Assembly (NCBI RefSeq): GCF_004011695.2
Contig: NC_082406.1
Location: 1,922,001-1,986,000 of the forward strand
Length of the DNA stretch: 64,000 nt
From: Ascochyta rabiei
Taxonomy: Eukaryota > Ascomycota > Dothideomycetes > Pleosporales > Didymellaceae
Direction of reading: 5' to 3'
The translations under genes and the position numbers were made by a program. The notes beneath the pieces are model-generated. The model had not been told where the DNA came from. It saw only the letters and a list, made by a program, of their open reading frames with translations, and did no database searches. Positions 42,559-54,050 of this stretch are shown here, piece after piece. Every line of letters starts with the position of its first letter. Position 1 is the stretch's first letter.

Positions 42559-44056
42559 GATGCAGAAGACCGCAGCATCCAAGCCTGCAGCCACGAAACG
42601 CTCATCAGTCCCTCCGCTCAAACAGACAACCCAGTCTGTAGCCACGACAAGCGTCTCAGTGACACCATCGTCGTCCGAACATAATTCCTCGACCTCTCCA
42701 AGCCCTTCGGAACAAGCTCAGCCGTCCAACTTCCACATCATATCGCATATCCCAGCCCCAGTCCCAGCAAGTCACCTGGATGTGGCTACAGAATCACTAT
42801 CGTACCAAGGAAAGAGTACAGAGGCAAAATCAGAGGTTTCTTCCTCCTTGGCGGTTCTGCGCTCAGGCGCAGACGCTGCAGCCACGGATCAACCACTTTC
42901 GAGAGCCAAACAACCATCCAAAGTGCTCAATATCTACATCTGTCCTTATGTAGATACAGGGACTTGTAGCCACAAATCAGGCCCGTTCCACTCGTTCCGT
43001 GGCCTCGTCCAACATATCGGCAAGTTTCACGCGAACGAAAGCATCGTCTCCTACGAAGAAAGCACAATTGAGGATGATACACGCAAGATCCCTCGCCCCA
43101 AGAGTTGCGGCGACCTATATGTCACCCACCAGCAGGCAAACCAACATGCCAAATCAAGCGCATGCACAGCAAGTGTACATACGAACCTGACCTGTGCTTG
43201 GAAGCCCTTTAATGGATGCAAGAAGACTTCTGCTGACGCCAAAGGTCTAGCTAACCACGCTAACAGCCATCGAAAGGACGTTCGTAGCCCTTGTGAATGT
43301 TCACAAGATGGCTGTGGGCTCCTTCACGCGGATCTTTACAAGTTGGCTATGCACGAAGAGCGTTGCACGTATAGACATGTAGCCACGAGAAGGACCTGCT
43401 ACCCCCCCCCCGCCGAGAGCGGCACCCCGCCAGCGCTGATCATTATCAACCGAAGTTCATCACATCCACCGAAGAGCCGGGAGGCTGGCCCAGCAAAAAT
43501 CGAGAAAGACCTGCCTCTTTTTGGCAAGAGTATTCTTGCAGATTACGTGACAATGAGCGGCCTAAAGATAGGCCCTGCTGCTCTCCATTCCTGCTCGAAC
43601 TGTTCAACACGCGAACTCCCTGCCGTGGCGGTAGATAAGAGTATCTTTGGGGACAATCTCCATTTGCGCTTGTCGCATCACCGCGCGTTCAGCTTCGCAC
43701 AGGCCATTACCAGAGACATCCAAGTCGCAAATGAGGCCGGCGTCACACCTACTCTTCTGTCAGTGGGCCTCGACGGCTGGGCCGGTGACGAGAGGAAGCT
43801 TTTTCCGTGGCTATAAGCTTCGCGGCTCAAGTTCGACCTCGTTCTGCGCCTCAGTGGCCTGCACTTTGGCATGGGCGACCGTTTCGTCCAGCGGCGTGGC
43901 AATGTGTACTGGGGGAGGTATGGAATCGACGACATGCAAAAAGCTCTAGAACATGGCCCCGGTTTCGATCTGCAGACTGATGAACTAACCGCTTGCTGGA
44001 AGACGGCCCAAATCAGCAACGATACATCGTTTGGGGATCAACGTGGGCAGGGATGA
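42559..44056 (+). pseudogene. C2H2-like Cys/His-rich protein gene interrupted by an in-frame stop
   Basis: From the first ATG (42559) a frame of 419 codons runs to TAA at 43814-43816. The frame is open back to 42365 and contains a basic KRKQASLLSLWGT stretch there, so an upstream exon is possible. A Ser/Thr/Pro-rich N-terminal part is followed from about 42930 by Cys/His-rich text: ICPYVDTGTCSHKSG with H..GKFH; SCGDLYVTHQQANQHAKSSAC; CAWKPFNGCKK with HANSHRKD; and CECSQDGCGLLH with HEERC. These resemble degenerate C2H2 fingers. After the TAA the same frame continues with clear coding character to 44056 (LKFDLVLRLSGLHFGMGDRF, WGRYGIDDMQKALEHG). No intron that removes the stop and keeps frame was found. 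A nonsense mutation is the simplest reading; a true end at 43816 or stop readthrough is also possible. Confidence 0.5.
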
Positions 44057-46018
44057 CATCGACATGCAGACGTTGAAGATAGCGGTCGAATACGAGATGT
44101 AATCTCGCAAGGTGTTGTGGACTTCCCGTGGCTACATTTATCCACATTCATCTCTCCCGCATTTATCCTGACTATATACCCACGCAACATGACATGCGCG
44201 CCATGGCTACGCTCACTATACATCCTGCAGCTGTCCTCAACATGGACGCTCTGTATCCTGAGGTAGAGTAAGCGCATACTCGTTCTGTTTTCTTATTTTG
44301 CTACATACCCACCATATACTATGCACATCTGCGCGCCAATGCTTAATGCAGTCTGTTGTTTTCCATCTACTGCCATCTGTTCTTATTGCGTGGCTACAAT
44401 CCACTTTACTTACAGCACAGCAATGCAGATGTCCGGGGCTGTCACTATACCCTTCATATTTTGTAACTTGTGCATCGCCGTTAGTCGTAATCACAACAAC
44501 GCAGTTGGCACCAAGCGGTGATATGTGAGGTGTAAAATGGGCCATTGTTGAGTTTTGAGCCACTGGTCTGCTGTAATCCTGCTCCCGAGAACGACAGAAA
44601 TGTGCCCAACCGACTAGTATTAGTCTTTCTAGCCAAGCAGCAGCTTCAACCCAGCATTCCCAAATCAGCTGCCGGACTATTCGACGTCAAGAATCGACGT
44701 TTCGCCTGTGCTGATCTGCGAGCGCTAGGGGACGGGGAACGCTCCGTCTGGCTGACACTCGACCGACTGGACAGTTCCGCCGCGAGATCTTCATGGTACC
44801 GCACCGTCCGCGATCTCCACATGTTTGGGAGGCAAGCTTTCCGAATACGATAATCCAGGGAGGAAGTTTGCCAAGACAGAGATGGGCTGCACATCGAGGT
44901 GAAGGCGGTTGTTTCCAGGTACCCGAATGGCTTGCTTCAGGCTACAAATTCAACGCGGACGGAGCGGTCCTCCGATGTCCCCACCCAGTCGCGAGACGAA
45001 AGGCTATTCTTGTGAACGCCACGACCATGTGATGAGCCACGATCTGATCGGCAGATTCACACCGCTAATCCAACATGCCGGCGTCAGCCACAGCGGGAGA
45101 CGCCTCCAGATGCGATGTTGCAGTGGCGGCCACGCGGTAAGCCCGAGCTCGAGCAGACGTCGCGTCCATCTGAGCGAGGTCGACATCGACTTGCACACAC
45201 AGATTCTGACCCCAGATATCGACGGGGTACGCGTCAATCGTCGCGTCTCAACCGCGAAATCGAAAGCGAGGCCGTACCACGACCAGAGACACTCCTCGCC
45301 GCCTCAAGGAGAAAAAGGAGTCACTGCCGCACTTGACTCCACTCTAGCATCCCCAACTCTAGCCTCTCCAGCGCAAGCTTAACCGCGTACTCATCGACCA
45401 TGTACTTGACATCGAGATACTGCTTGCTATGCGGTCCGAATGTAGCGAGCGCGTTGCGGAGAGACGACTGCAGCTGTGTCGACTGATTAGCAGAGTTGTT
45501 TCGAATGCAAAGGTAGGGGGAGTGGGTGGGAGGGCGCTACGTCTACGGGCTCTTGTGGCACGTACTGAGAGAAGAAGGTCGTCTGGCTGGGTTGGCATGT
45601 TGGGCGATGCTGTTGCTGCTGTTGTTTGTGGATGTTGGTGGGTTGACAGCCGAAGTTGCGGTCAGCCCACTTCGCTAGCGTGCTTTCCTCCCATTGACTG
45701 TGGTTCATGGATCGCTCACGAGAGTCACAGTAGTCTGAGCTTGTAGTGATATGATTGCTGAGTTGGCGTAACGCCGCCCTATCTATACTATACAACGTAC
45801 AAGACTGTGCCTGAACCAACCCAGACCAGTAAGCGGCGTAAAGCAAGACGCCGGCTGCATGCCCAATGACCAATTTCGATACTTTGACTTGTGTAAACAC
45901 CAAACGCCATGCTGAACAAAACCCACGATGCGCCAAGTATCTTACCAAACGCCACATGGTATCTTGAAGTAACAACAATAATCTTCCTCGCCGTGATGTC
46001 ATGCCGCATGCGACATTG
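44057..46018. other. Region with possible decayed coding pieces, no confident gene
   Basis: A + frame at about 44560-44853 (without a good ATG) and overlapping + frames at 44909-45382 have some protein texture, such as KSAAGLFDVKNRRFACADLR and VDIDLHTQILTPDIDGVRVN. They shift frame repeatedly and cannot be joined with good splice sites. A remnant of a lineage-specific gene is possible. A long minus frame near 45487-46344 overlaps the 3' end of KCS1 and is a shadow. Confidence 0.3.
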
Positions 46019-49000
46019 CTAGAAACTAACGTATCCGGTGTCTTCGCCACCAGGCTCGTCCATCCACCCACCCCCGACCTCGCTGAGTCCAGGACCGTGG
46101 TGGTGGTTTCCACGAGCCATGCCTTCGCCTTCGCCACGCTCCACCCATTCTTCGTTGATGTCGCGATAGATGCGCTGAAAATACAACCGCAGTGATCGAA
46201 GACCCCGCAGGTAGCCTCTGTCCACCTCGTCCGGGTCCCTAGGCGGACAGGGTGCGCCCTCAAGCGTGTCTTCGGCAGTAACGCAGTTGGCAAAGTCGAC
46301 GATCCTGAGCTTGATTTCTGATTTGTCCTTTGGCGGCGACACATTTAACGTGGGTGCTGGGCCTGGAGAAGTAGGGCCAGATGGTGCAGCCGAAGGTGCA
46401 GCAGACAGGTCATCACCGCTCGGGGTCGCGAGCCCATTTTGCTGAGATGCGCTCTCCTTATCTTTCTGTTCGCCATCGGCCTGATCGTACATCATGAGAA
46501 GACTGCTGGCATAGAATCTGTAGCCCGGCAGTTTCCTGATCTTGCGTTCGAGCTGACTGATCTTCTCCAAAATGACGGGAATATGTCGATTGGCTGCCTT
46601 GTATCCAGTGCCGTCCCAGAAGAACTTCTTGAGCGCGTCCTGGAATTCCTTACCGGCCTTGAGATCACGACCGTAGTACTTGTCCTCAAAGATATAACTC
46701 TGGGTCTTCACATTCCATATCTGCATGCCACAGACACGAACGCCAAGCTCACGGCTCGTCGTCATCTGACATTTGCGACGCTGCGACCGTTGCTTCTTCT
46801 CATTGGCTTCGACGCCATACTGACGGGTACCCATCTTGAGGTCGAATACGCAAGGCCGTGACATGCCTGCAGTCAGGTCCTCAAGAAGGATGAAGTGCTG
46901 TACACGCTCGTCAGGTTGTTGCTGAGCTTCTTCGGGGTTCGCAGGTTCTTTGATTGCATAGGGCTCTGCTGTCTTTTTAGGTGTGACTGGAGCCGGGGGC
47001 ATCAGGCCTTCCGAGTCATTAGTGGTGTTATTTGCGGATGGTAGACTATCAGAAAGCAGCCGCTGATTCTTTTGAGGGCTCTTGGTAGGGGATAGTGAGG
47101 TCCGGTCCTCATCCATGGCAAAGACTTCTTCCTCGCCATCCCCACCATAGCCTTCCTCTTCATAAAACTCGAGGTTGTGTCTCCTATCAGAGTCCAGCCC
47201 TAGGGGCCTGCGCACAAGTCCACTACCGGAGTGTCTTCGTCGAGGAACGTTGTTTGGAGATGGCTGCAGCAACTCTGGGTTCCGCGTCCTCAGCTCTTCA
47301 GGCGAACCGAAACTGACGGCGAGCTCGCTTGCGTCCGCAGCTTGTCGACGTGCTTCGGCGTTGGCCTTCAGAATCTGCTTACGCGGGGACTCTTCTCTGA
47401 GTCCAGGCTGCAGGACAGAGACATCTGTGCTATTTCGTCTCATCGACGGTGCGGATCCAGCCACAGATTGTGCACTATCGCCACCCATTCTACGAGCTCC
47501 AATACCATGGTGCTGGTGACGTTGGCGTTGATGAATGGTGGGTGGCGCAAATACCTGACGAAGCACTTCTTCTTGCAGCTTTCGGTTGATAGTAGTAACG
47601 CCCCAACTGCTGTGGTGCTTCATCGGGGGTCTTTCCGAGCTGTTTGAAGAGTAGTCTTGCACACTTTGATTTCTTCTGTGGTACTGCGAGGAGAACGAGC
47701 CATTGCCGGACCAGGGGTCTGGTGTAGCCGATCGTGGTGGAACACCGAACAGGTCGTCCGGGATGATGTGCCGGTTGTTGGCAAAGATGACCTGTGGTGC
47801 AGGCATCTGCTGTTGTGAATGACTAACAACCCTGGGTTGATCTTCGGCTTTCGCCTCCTGAGAGGCTGCTGGCGCTTTGCCATTGGGTGGATTGACGGCT
47901 TGTGCGTTCGGAGCCGTGGATTCTGTTTCTGCTTTGGTCTTGTCTTTTTTCTTCTTCTTTGGCGCTTTGCGATACGTAACATTCAAAACTCCAATGTATC
48001 TAAAGCGACAGCAGAACGTTAGCGATCCGTACCAAAAACAAACAGAGGGGCTGACATCTTTGCTGAAGTTTCAGCCTTGAAGCAAAATGTCTCAGTGTTG
48101 GTGGTCGTACCTTGGCAAGAAATCCAGCAACTCAGGATGGTGCCGCTCGACCGTCTCGTAAAATTCATTCTCGCGGTTGTTGAGCTGCTTGCAAACTGCT
48201 CTCCTCGAGAAGCGGTACACGGTGGAATGACCGCCCACTTGATGGTTGTACGGTTTCAGCTCCACAGCGCCAAGCGGTGCTGGCGGCTGTGGTGCAGGCG
48301 CTGTCGCAGTCTTGTGCTCGGGCTTGATTATCGTGGCAGTGGGCGTCGTGCCTAGGTCGTCAGTCGCACTCGATTCATATCCAAGAAGAGACTGTGTGGA
48401 CTCTGCTAGCGATTCCATTTCAGATTCAGATTCAGCTGAAAATGCATCAAACGACGCAGATGTCGACGGGTTGTCGTTCTCTTTCTGCACTGATGCTGTC
48501 GCAGCGAGGTCACCATGTAGGCATTGATTGGTATCTTGGGACTGTAGAGAAATTTCTACTTCTTCAGGAGTTTTAACAGCCTCTCCTGTATCCCAACCTC
48601 TGGGTACTTTGCCCGCATGAATTGAATCTCTCTTACGGCTATCGTCCATCTCCGATCGTCCTGTCTCCTCAGCTGAAGGAACCAGCTCGGCTGCTTTGTG
48701 CTGGCGATGGGGGAAATACAGCGCGGACGAAATCTGTTCTCGCTCCGAGTCTTCATCCTCTTCGGATGCCGGTGATTGGTTCGCGTCTTTCTCTTTGGGT
48801 TGAAAGTAATCATTCGGCTCATCCTGAGACTGCGGGCTTCTAGCTCTGGATGCGTGTGCATGAAGTTTGTTCAGGACTGAAGCTGGTAGGCTTCTCGACA
48901 TGGACGATCCTGGAAGGGCACCAGGCGTGAGATTGGTGAAGTTCCTGATCTCTTCCAGAAGAGGCCATGGTAGCTGGCGCTTTTTATCCGTTTGCATAGC

Positions 49001-50053
49001 GGCGGCCGACGAGAGAGCTGAGTCATTGTCCTTGGACGCCGAGCCAGGGATCTCAAAGTAGGATTCAACATCCTCGTGGTGGGGCGTTTGAACGACGGAC
49101 GTTGGGCGTGATACTTGCTGGAGCGAGTGCGTCAGAGCGTCGGCATCCACTTCTTCAGAAAGTGTGGAGAGTGCGTTGTCGGTAGGACGGCGGTCCTTGG
49201 ATCGAATCTCCCGCTTCTGCTGCTCTTCAGGACCCTCTGCATCTTTGAAGACACGGAGGAAGTGGCTCGCCTTCCGACTGCGTCCTGAAGATGGTTGCTC
49301 CGTCTTGGGTAGCGTTGCTTCAATCTTCTTCACAGCTTGATCCTCTAAAGCTAAGTCTTCGTGCGCAGCGCTGCCTCTAAAAGGCACAGGCTTCCCTTCT
49401 CGCCATTCCCTGTTCCGGCGCCTCTCTTCGGTATCAGTCAATGCCTTGGATAGAGGGGCGTGAGCGTCTACGTTGTGCGGTGTGGACGATCGGCGGACAG
49501 GAGAATCGACAGGACTCATGTAGGGCGGGGGGCTGTGGCGGACGCCTTGGAGCCCCGCGACGGAATCAATTGGGGTGTGTTGAGCGAACTGGGTTGCCAG
49601 GATAGACTGGGAGTGGTGGAGGGCTACGGGAGGGTAGGTCGACTCCTTGGTGCGGAAGAAGGGCGGGTCGATCAGTCGCCTCTGCAGCGGGGCTGGTACG
49701 GCCATGTCTGACAAGCTGTGCGCAGGGGCATCGTCGTTTGACGCAGTCGTGTGTGCTGCGTTGGCGCGCGGGGAGGAGATGGGGCTGTCCGACGCTAGAT
49801 AGGTGGTGGAGAAGATGCTGTCGCGCTCGTCGAGCTGGGGCCGGTCCAAGGACGACTGCCAGAGGCTCTTCTCCGGGGCAATGGGCGCCGTCTTGGAGCG
49901 GCCAGTCTGCGAGAGCTTGCGTGGTGTCACGACGGGCTGCTCCGGAGAGGCGCGCAGTGGCTGGAAGACGGCAGAGCTGGGGGTTTGCGGCGCATTTGAC
50001 CTCACCGACGCGGGAGGTGAGGCATTTCCTTGGGCGTCCGAATGCGGTGACAT
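46019..50053 (-). CDS. kcs1: Inositol hexakisphosphate kinase KCS1
   Basis: Model: exon 1 is 50053-48111 and exon 2 is 47999-46019, joined by a 111-base GT..AG intron with the codon AG|A, giving 1,307 residues. The N-terminal half is Ser/Pro-rich and probably disordered. At about residues 590-655 stands the conserved [19 protein letters not shown] region ending in [17 protein letters not shown]. The IPK-family catalytic signature PxxxDxKxG is PCVFDLKMG at about 1030-1038. The SSLL box ([10 protein letters not shown]) is near 1145 and the IDFA box (RIVDFAN) near 1215. The enzyme phosphorylates InsP6 to 5-InsP7, which acts in phosphate sensing and vacuole and stress control. Length is similar to other filamentous fungi and above the about 1,050 residues of yeast Kcs1. 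The frame is open upstream to 50428 without an ATG, so a longer N terminus is possible through another exon. Confidence 0.93.
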
Positions 50054-51237
50054 GGGGGCGACATTGGTCAGGTTCGCTGTGAGGCCGTCGTCGGTGGGCG
50101 TGGCAGACGGTGTGGCAGATATTGCCCGACAGGCCTGGAGGTCTTCGCGGCGGGCCAGGACAGCCGTCGTTGGGTGCGGCAAGGGCACAATCGGCCGGCT
50201 TAGCGTGGGCGCAAGGTGCGAGGCGCGCGGTGTGCTGGCGGAGAGCTGCAAGCCTTCGCGGTCTTGGAAGCCAGGATAAGGGTACAGCCGTGCAGTGAGC
50301 GAGGATTGCAGCCGTGCAGCGAGTGAGGATGGCGAGAGGCCCACGTTCTGGCGTCGAGTGGCCGTGTGTGGATAGCCCGTCACGCCGCAACGGACGGCGC
50401 ACAGATAACTTAATTGGCGAAAGCTCAAGCCAATGACGTCGCCGTGTGCTGCAACACCGTCGACGGCCAGCGACGCTGTGTCGTGCGCTCAGTACTTAGA
50501 GCGAGCGTTGCGTCTAGCACTGGACACGATTGTCGTGTCGTGTCGTCTGCAGGATACTGCCTCGCCAGCTCTGCCAGCCCTGCCAGCCGTTGCGCAATCG
50601 TCTGCTGGCACCTTCTACCGCCATGAGCACCCCCGTGGATGGGGCTTGGGCAGGAGCAGGTGGGTCTCACAACAAGAACGGAGAACAGCACGGCATCGTT
50701 ATCGTTATCGCGTCGACCACCCAAACATGCATTGCTGTCCACAGTCCACATGCCACCGCACCTCGCCTCTACCCTACGCCGTCCGCTGGCCGTCGTCAAG
50801 CGGTAACAAGCCGTCCTAGACCGTGCACTTGGTTCATGCCAGACCACCCTCCCGCTCTCCGCACCGGCTCCCATCGTCGTGCCCAAACTTTGTACCAGCC
50901 TGCAAGCGTGGTTTTCCCTAGGTCCCATCACCAGCTCTGTCGCGGCGACACAAGCTTCCACCCTTCTGGGCCACTTGCGCAGGAATATGCACAGGGCCGT
51001 TTGACGACCCGTTTTTGCCGCCCAATCATCCACGAACGTGGCCTCTCACCGCAACTGCAACCGGGCTGCTGCACCCTGCCTTTCTCATCCACGCCTGCAG
51101 CTCTTGTCGCGGATCTCGGCGGGTGATAGAGGAGTGTACCCTCTCAGAGCGAGCGTGAGGTCGAGGCCGTAATTGTCGGGCGTCTGCCGGCATTGGCTTT
51201 GCCCAGAAGTTGCTTCCACCCACCTCTCGACATGGCC
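50054..51237. other. Upstream region of KCS1
   Basis: About 1.2 kb between the end of the next minus-strand gene and the KCS1 start. It is GC-rich, and open frames on both strands are composition effects with no ATG-led protein character. It should hold the KCS1 promoter and leader. Confidence 0.5.
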
Positions 51238-53343
51238 TCAGGGTTCATCATCTAGGCCGTTTAGGAAACGCTCTGTAAAGTCGGTATTCGGCCCGAAGTC
51301 TAGTGAGGTGTGCAAGTCAAGCTGAGGCAGCTTTACCTCATTTGCAGTGCGTTGAGGTGATTGAGATGCGAGCTTGGACACATACAAGGACGACTTCTCC
51401 TGGGCGAAGCTCCGCGGTGTAGGCGAGTTCTTCTGCTTGAGTGGCACTCGCCCGACCGATGGTGTGGGGCTCTTTGCGGTGGTGCTCTCGGTGGACTTGG
51501 AGGCCAAAGCAAACCGCAGGCTACTTCGCCGTGGTCGCTCGCTGCCCTTCTTTACTGTACTGAAGGCAAAGGGAGACGCGGCGTTGAACAAGTCTTGTGT
51601 ACTAACCGGTGGCCCACGGTGCTCACTGCCCCCTACCAAACCGCAAAAGGACTCGTCCAAACGAGCATTGAAGACTGACAAAGGCGTGATTGCGGGACTG
51701 GGTTGGAGCAGAAGCGGCGGTGGTGTGTTCTGTGCCGGCTGGGACCACGGTCGAAGGGTCGTGGACGAGGTTGAAGACTGCGATGAGTCCTCTTGAAATT
51801 CAAGCTGTGCCAAAAGCATTGCGGCTTGCGTAGAGTACTGCGATTGCTTGGACCGGTGCGACTCTTGCTGTATGTCTTGGATCTCTGCAACTTCCTCATT
51901 GTCGACCAAGACGACGCTCCCATCAGCTGCCTCAGCGACAGCATGCGGTACTGCAATCTCAGATGCGCCAGTCTCGACCACAAGAGCTACTGGCTCTGGA
52001 CGTACGCAGGTTGGACCGCCGTCCTTCTTCCTAGGCATTGGTGACGAGCTGAAGTTAACAGTGCGCGGTTTCGCCTTCGGTGCATTGCTGCCTTCTCCCC
52101 TTGGGTTCCCGACTCTTCGGTATAGGAAACCAGTGGAAGAAGCCGGCGCCGGAGAAGCGACCAGGTTGTGGCGCAGCTTGTTAGATATGTCATACTCTGT
52201 TGTGTGAGTTGCTGACGATGGTCGGCGTCTTGTGGCTGGCATAGGCTTCTCACTGGCGAGTCGTTCAGCAGATCTTTGTACGTTGTCCCTGGGTGACTGA
52301 CTTCCCATTCCTGCAGCGCCACGCGTTGGGCTTGACTGTGGTACCTGGACTGTAGCCGGCATCTTGTACGTGGTTGCTGGAACGAGAGATTCGAAGGACT
52401 GAGCCAACGGCGGCTGTGCTACACGTGCTTGCAAGGAAATGACAGTGGGTGTTGTCTGCGCGTTTTGAGCAGCCTGACTACTGCGAGCTTCGTCTTCCTG
52501 CGCCGAGTCTGCTCGAAGCCTAGAGGAATCCGGGGCGTCCGAAGATGATGTTGTGTGTGACGAATCCTGGACTATTGTATATTGTTTCACAGTCGTGGCT
52601 GATTTTGTTGGGAGTGACGAAATATCCATTGATGCGGAGGCGCTGGACCGCAATTCGTCTGGAGGTGTTGCACGAATGGGCAGTGGTCGACCCCCCAAGG
52701 GTTCTCCGGGAAGCGCGAGCTGCAGGCTTTGCCGAGTGTTGCATGCATGGGTTCTGCGCTGTCGTGTTGGAGATTTGTCGATCTGGCTGTTCTCCGGCAA
52801 GGTCATGGAGGCAGCAGGACGGCGCAGCCAGAAGGGATTCGCAGGGCTGTGGTTGGCGATGAACTGTTCGGTCTCGACGCTGAAGAAGTCAGTCGCACCG
52901 GACAAGTCGTCCTCGTCTGGCAGAGGGGCGGTAGCAGGTAGCGGTTCGAATTCGGGCTGGCTGTACGTGTGCTCCTCCGTGTGTCCAACCGCCCTAGAGG
53001 CCTCAGGGGAAGCCGCGTGCGACGCCTTTGATCGTCTTTTCGCTTGCCCCACCGATGGTTCGTTCCCGCTCTTGCCTTGTCCATCCGCTCTCGCCTTTAC
53101 GTCTCTCGCCCACGGATTCTTCCAATCGCTCGTGAAGGGGCCCTTGAGGCTTGCCGTAAGTATGATGGGGGGGTTCCCACGCAGGCACTGGCGCGCTATG
53201 GCCTCGATCCGGCGCCGCTTTGCCGAACGGAGCTGTGCATCGTGGTGTTCGGCGGGCCGGTCTTGGACGAGATCGCTGGGGTCGATGGACGAGGCTGTCA
53301 AGTCCAGTCCCCGCTTGAGGCAAGGATGCAAGGTAGAGGGCAT
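51238..53343 (-). CDS. Ser/Pro-rich conserved fungal protein, probably nuclear (protamine P1-like annotation group)
   Basis: An intron-less ATG-initiated frame of 701 residues. The N terminus carries the most conserved-looking part: CLKRGLD, an AKRRRIEAIARQCL nuclear-localisation-like stretch (about residues 41-54), and NPPIILTASLKGPFTSDWKN followed by PWA (about 57-79). The middle is low-complexity Ser/Thr/Ala/Pro. A STQAAMLLAQLEFQED segment lies near 530, and a PRRSSLRFALASKS stretch near 620. Similar fungal proteins are often annotated as protamine P1 domain proteins, a weak label based on composition. I recognise no catalytic domain. A role in chromatin or the nuclear envelope would be a guess. 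Confidence 0.8.
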   Translation of the reverse strand: MPSTLHPCLKRGLDLTASSIDPSDLVQDRPAEHHDAQLRSAKRRRIEAIARQCLRGNPPIILTASLKGPFTSDWKNPWARDVKARADGQGKSGNEPSVGQAKRRSKASHAASPEASRAVGHTEEHTYSQPEFEPLPATAPLPDEDDLSGATDFFSVETEQFIANHSPANPFWLRRPAASMTLPENSQIDKSPTRQRRTHACNTRQSLQLALPGEPLGGRPLPIRATPPDELRSSASASMDISSLPTKSATTVKQYTIVQDSSHTTSSSDAPDSSRLRADSAQEDEARSSQAAQNAQTTPTVISLQARVAQPPLAQSFESLVPATTYKMPATVQVPQSSPTRGAAGMGSQSPRDNVQRSAERLASEKPMPATRRRPSSATHTTEYDISNKLRHNLVASPAPASSTGFLYRRVGNPRGEGSNAPKAKPRTVNFSSSPMPRKKDGGPTCVRPEPVALVVETGASEIAVPHAVAEAADGSVVLVDNEEVAEIQDIQQESHRSKQSQYSTQAAMLLAQLEFQEDSSQSSTSSTTLRPWSQPAQNTPPPLLLQPSPAITPLSVFNARLDESFCGLVGGSEHRGPPVSTQDLFNAASPFAFSTVKKGSERPRRSSLRFALASKSTESTTAKSPTPSVGRVPLKQKNSPTPRSFAQEKSSLYVSKLASQSPQRTANEVKLPQLDLHTSLDFGPNTDFTERFLNGLDDEP

Positions 53344-54050
53344 GGCCTATGTGCGACGCATGCAGCTTGCAGCGGACCTCTGTCTCCACCGCTTGAGGGT
53401 GCCTGCACTCTGCGCTCGAGATGTGCCGTGGGCGGTGAGGTGACTGTGGGAGGTCGAGAGTCGGTGGTGTGGCGCAGGGCGGGCGTGCATGTCGTGCATG
53501 CAGTGTGCACACCAAGGTCGTGTGGGCCAGCCGCGAAGAAAGCAAGCGCTAGACGGCTGAGTGGGGCGCACGACCAGGGCAGTCGGCGTGCATAGGACAG
53601 CAAGCGGCGGGGCGTCTCCAGGTCTGCGCAGCTCGTCGTGCTCGCCGTGGGATGGCTTGCGGGCGGCATGGCGGAGCGGGTGGCATGGTTGCCGGGGCAA
53701 CGGGGCAAGGGCGGTCGATCCAGCCGTCGATCCACCAGCTCACCGCATCCGTGTTGAGGCTAGGAAGCGCGAACACCAGCCCACCCCGTCCATTTGTATT
53801 GCTGGCCCCCGACGCTTGCTTGCTTGCTTCGCGCCCACGCCCACGCCCTCGCCCTCGCCCCCGCCCTCGCCGTCTGTCCCATGCCCTGACGCGCGCCCGC
53901 TGCCCGCCCCGCGCCTGCGCCTGCGCCTGCGAGTGCGACTGCGATTGCGACCACCACAACAACCACCACCACCACCACCACCACCACCGCCGCCGCCACC
54001 ACCACCACCACCACCACAACAGCCTCGCGCCGCGCCCAACAGCCACAACA
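53344..54050. promoter_or_regulatory. Divergent promoter and Nud1 5' leader
   Basis: This region separates the starts of the Ser/Pro-rich protein gene (-) and the Nud1 gene (+). The frame of Nud1 is open through it back to 53652 but has no ATG in suitable context, and the sequence is strongly repetitive (CGCCCTCGCC and CCA repeats). It is best read as promoter and 5' UTR. Confidence 0.6.
53951..54020. repeat. CCA/CCG trinucleotide microsatellite in the Nud1 leader
   Basis: About 23 nearly uninterrupted CCA units with a short CCG island, ending about 30 bases before the Nud1 start codon. It is probably transcribed as part of the leader. Length changes here could alter translation or promoter strength; that is inference. 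Confidence 0.85.

Noticed and set aside
45487..46344. 285-codon minus frame at the KCS1 3' end
   Set aside because: It overlaps KCS1 exon 2 in another phase, and the rest is 3' flank. No domain and no supporting splice sites.
50425..51033. 202-codon minus frame upstream of KCS1
   Set aside because: No ATG start and no domain. It lies where the KCS1 promoter is expected, and overlapping + frames are equally open.
52553..53443. 296-codon + frame opposite the Ser/Pro-rich protein
   Set aside because: Antisense shadow of a GC-rich coding region. It has low-complexity Ser/Gly/Arg texture and no recognisable domain.
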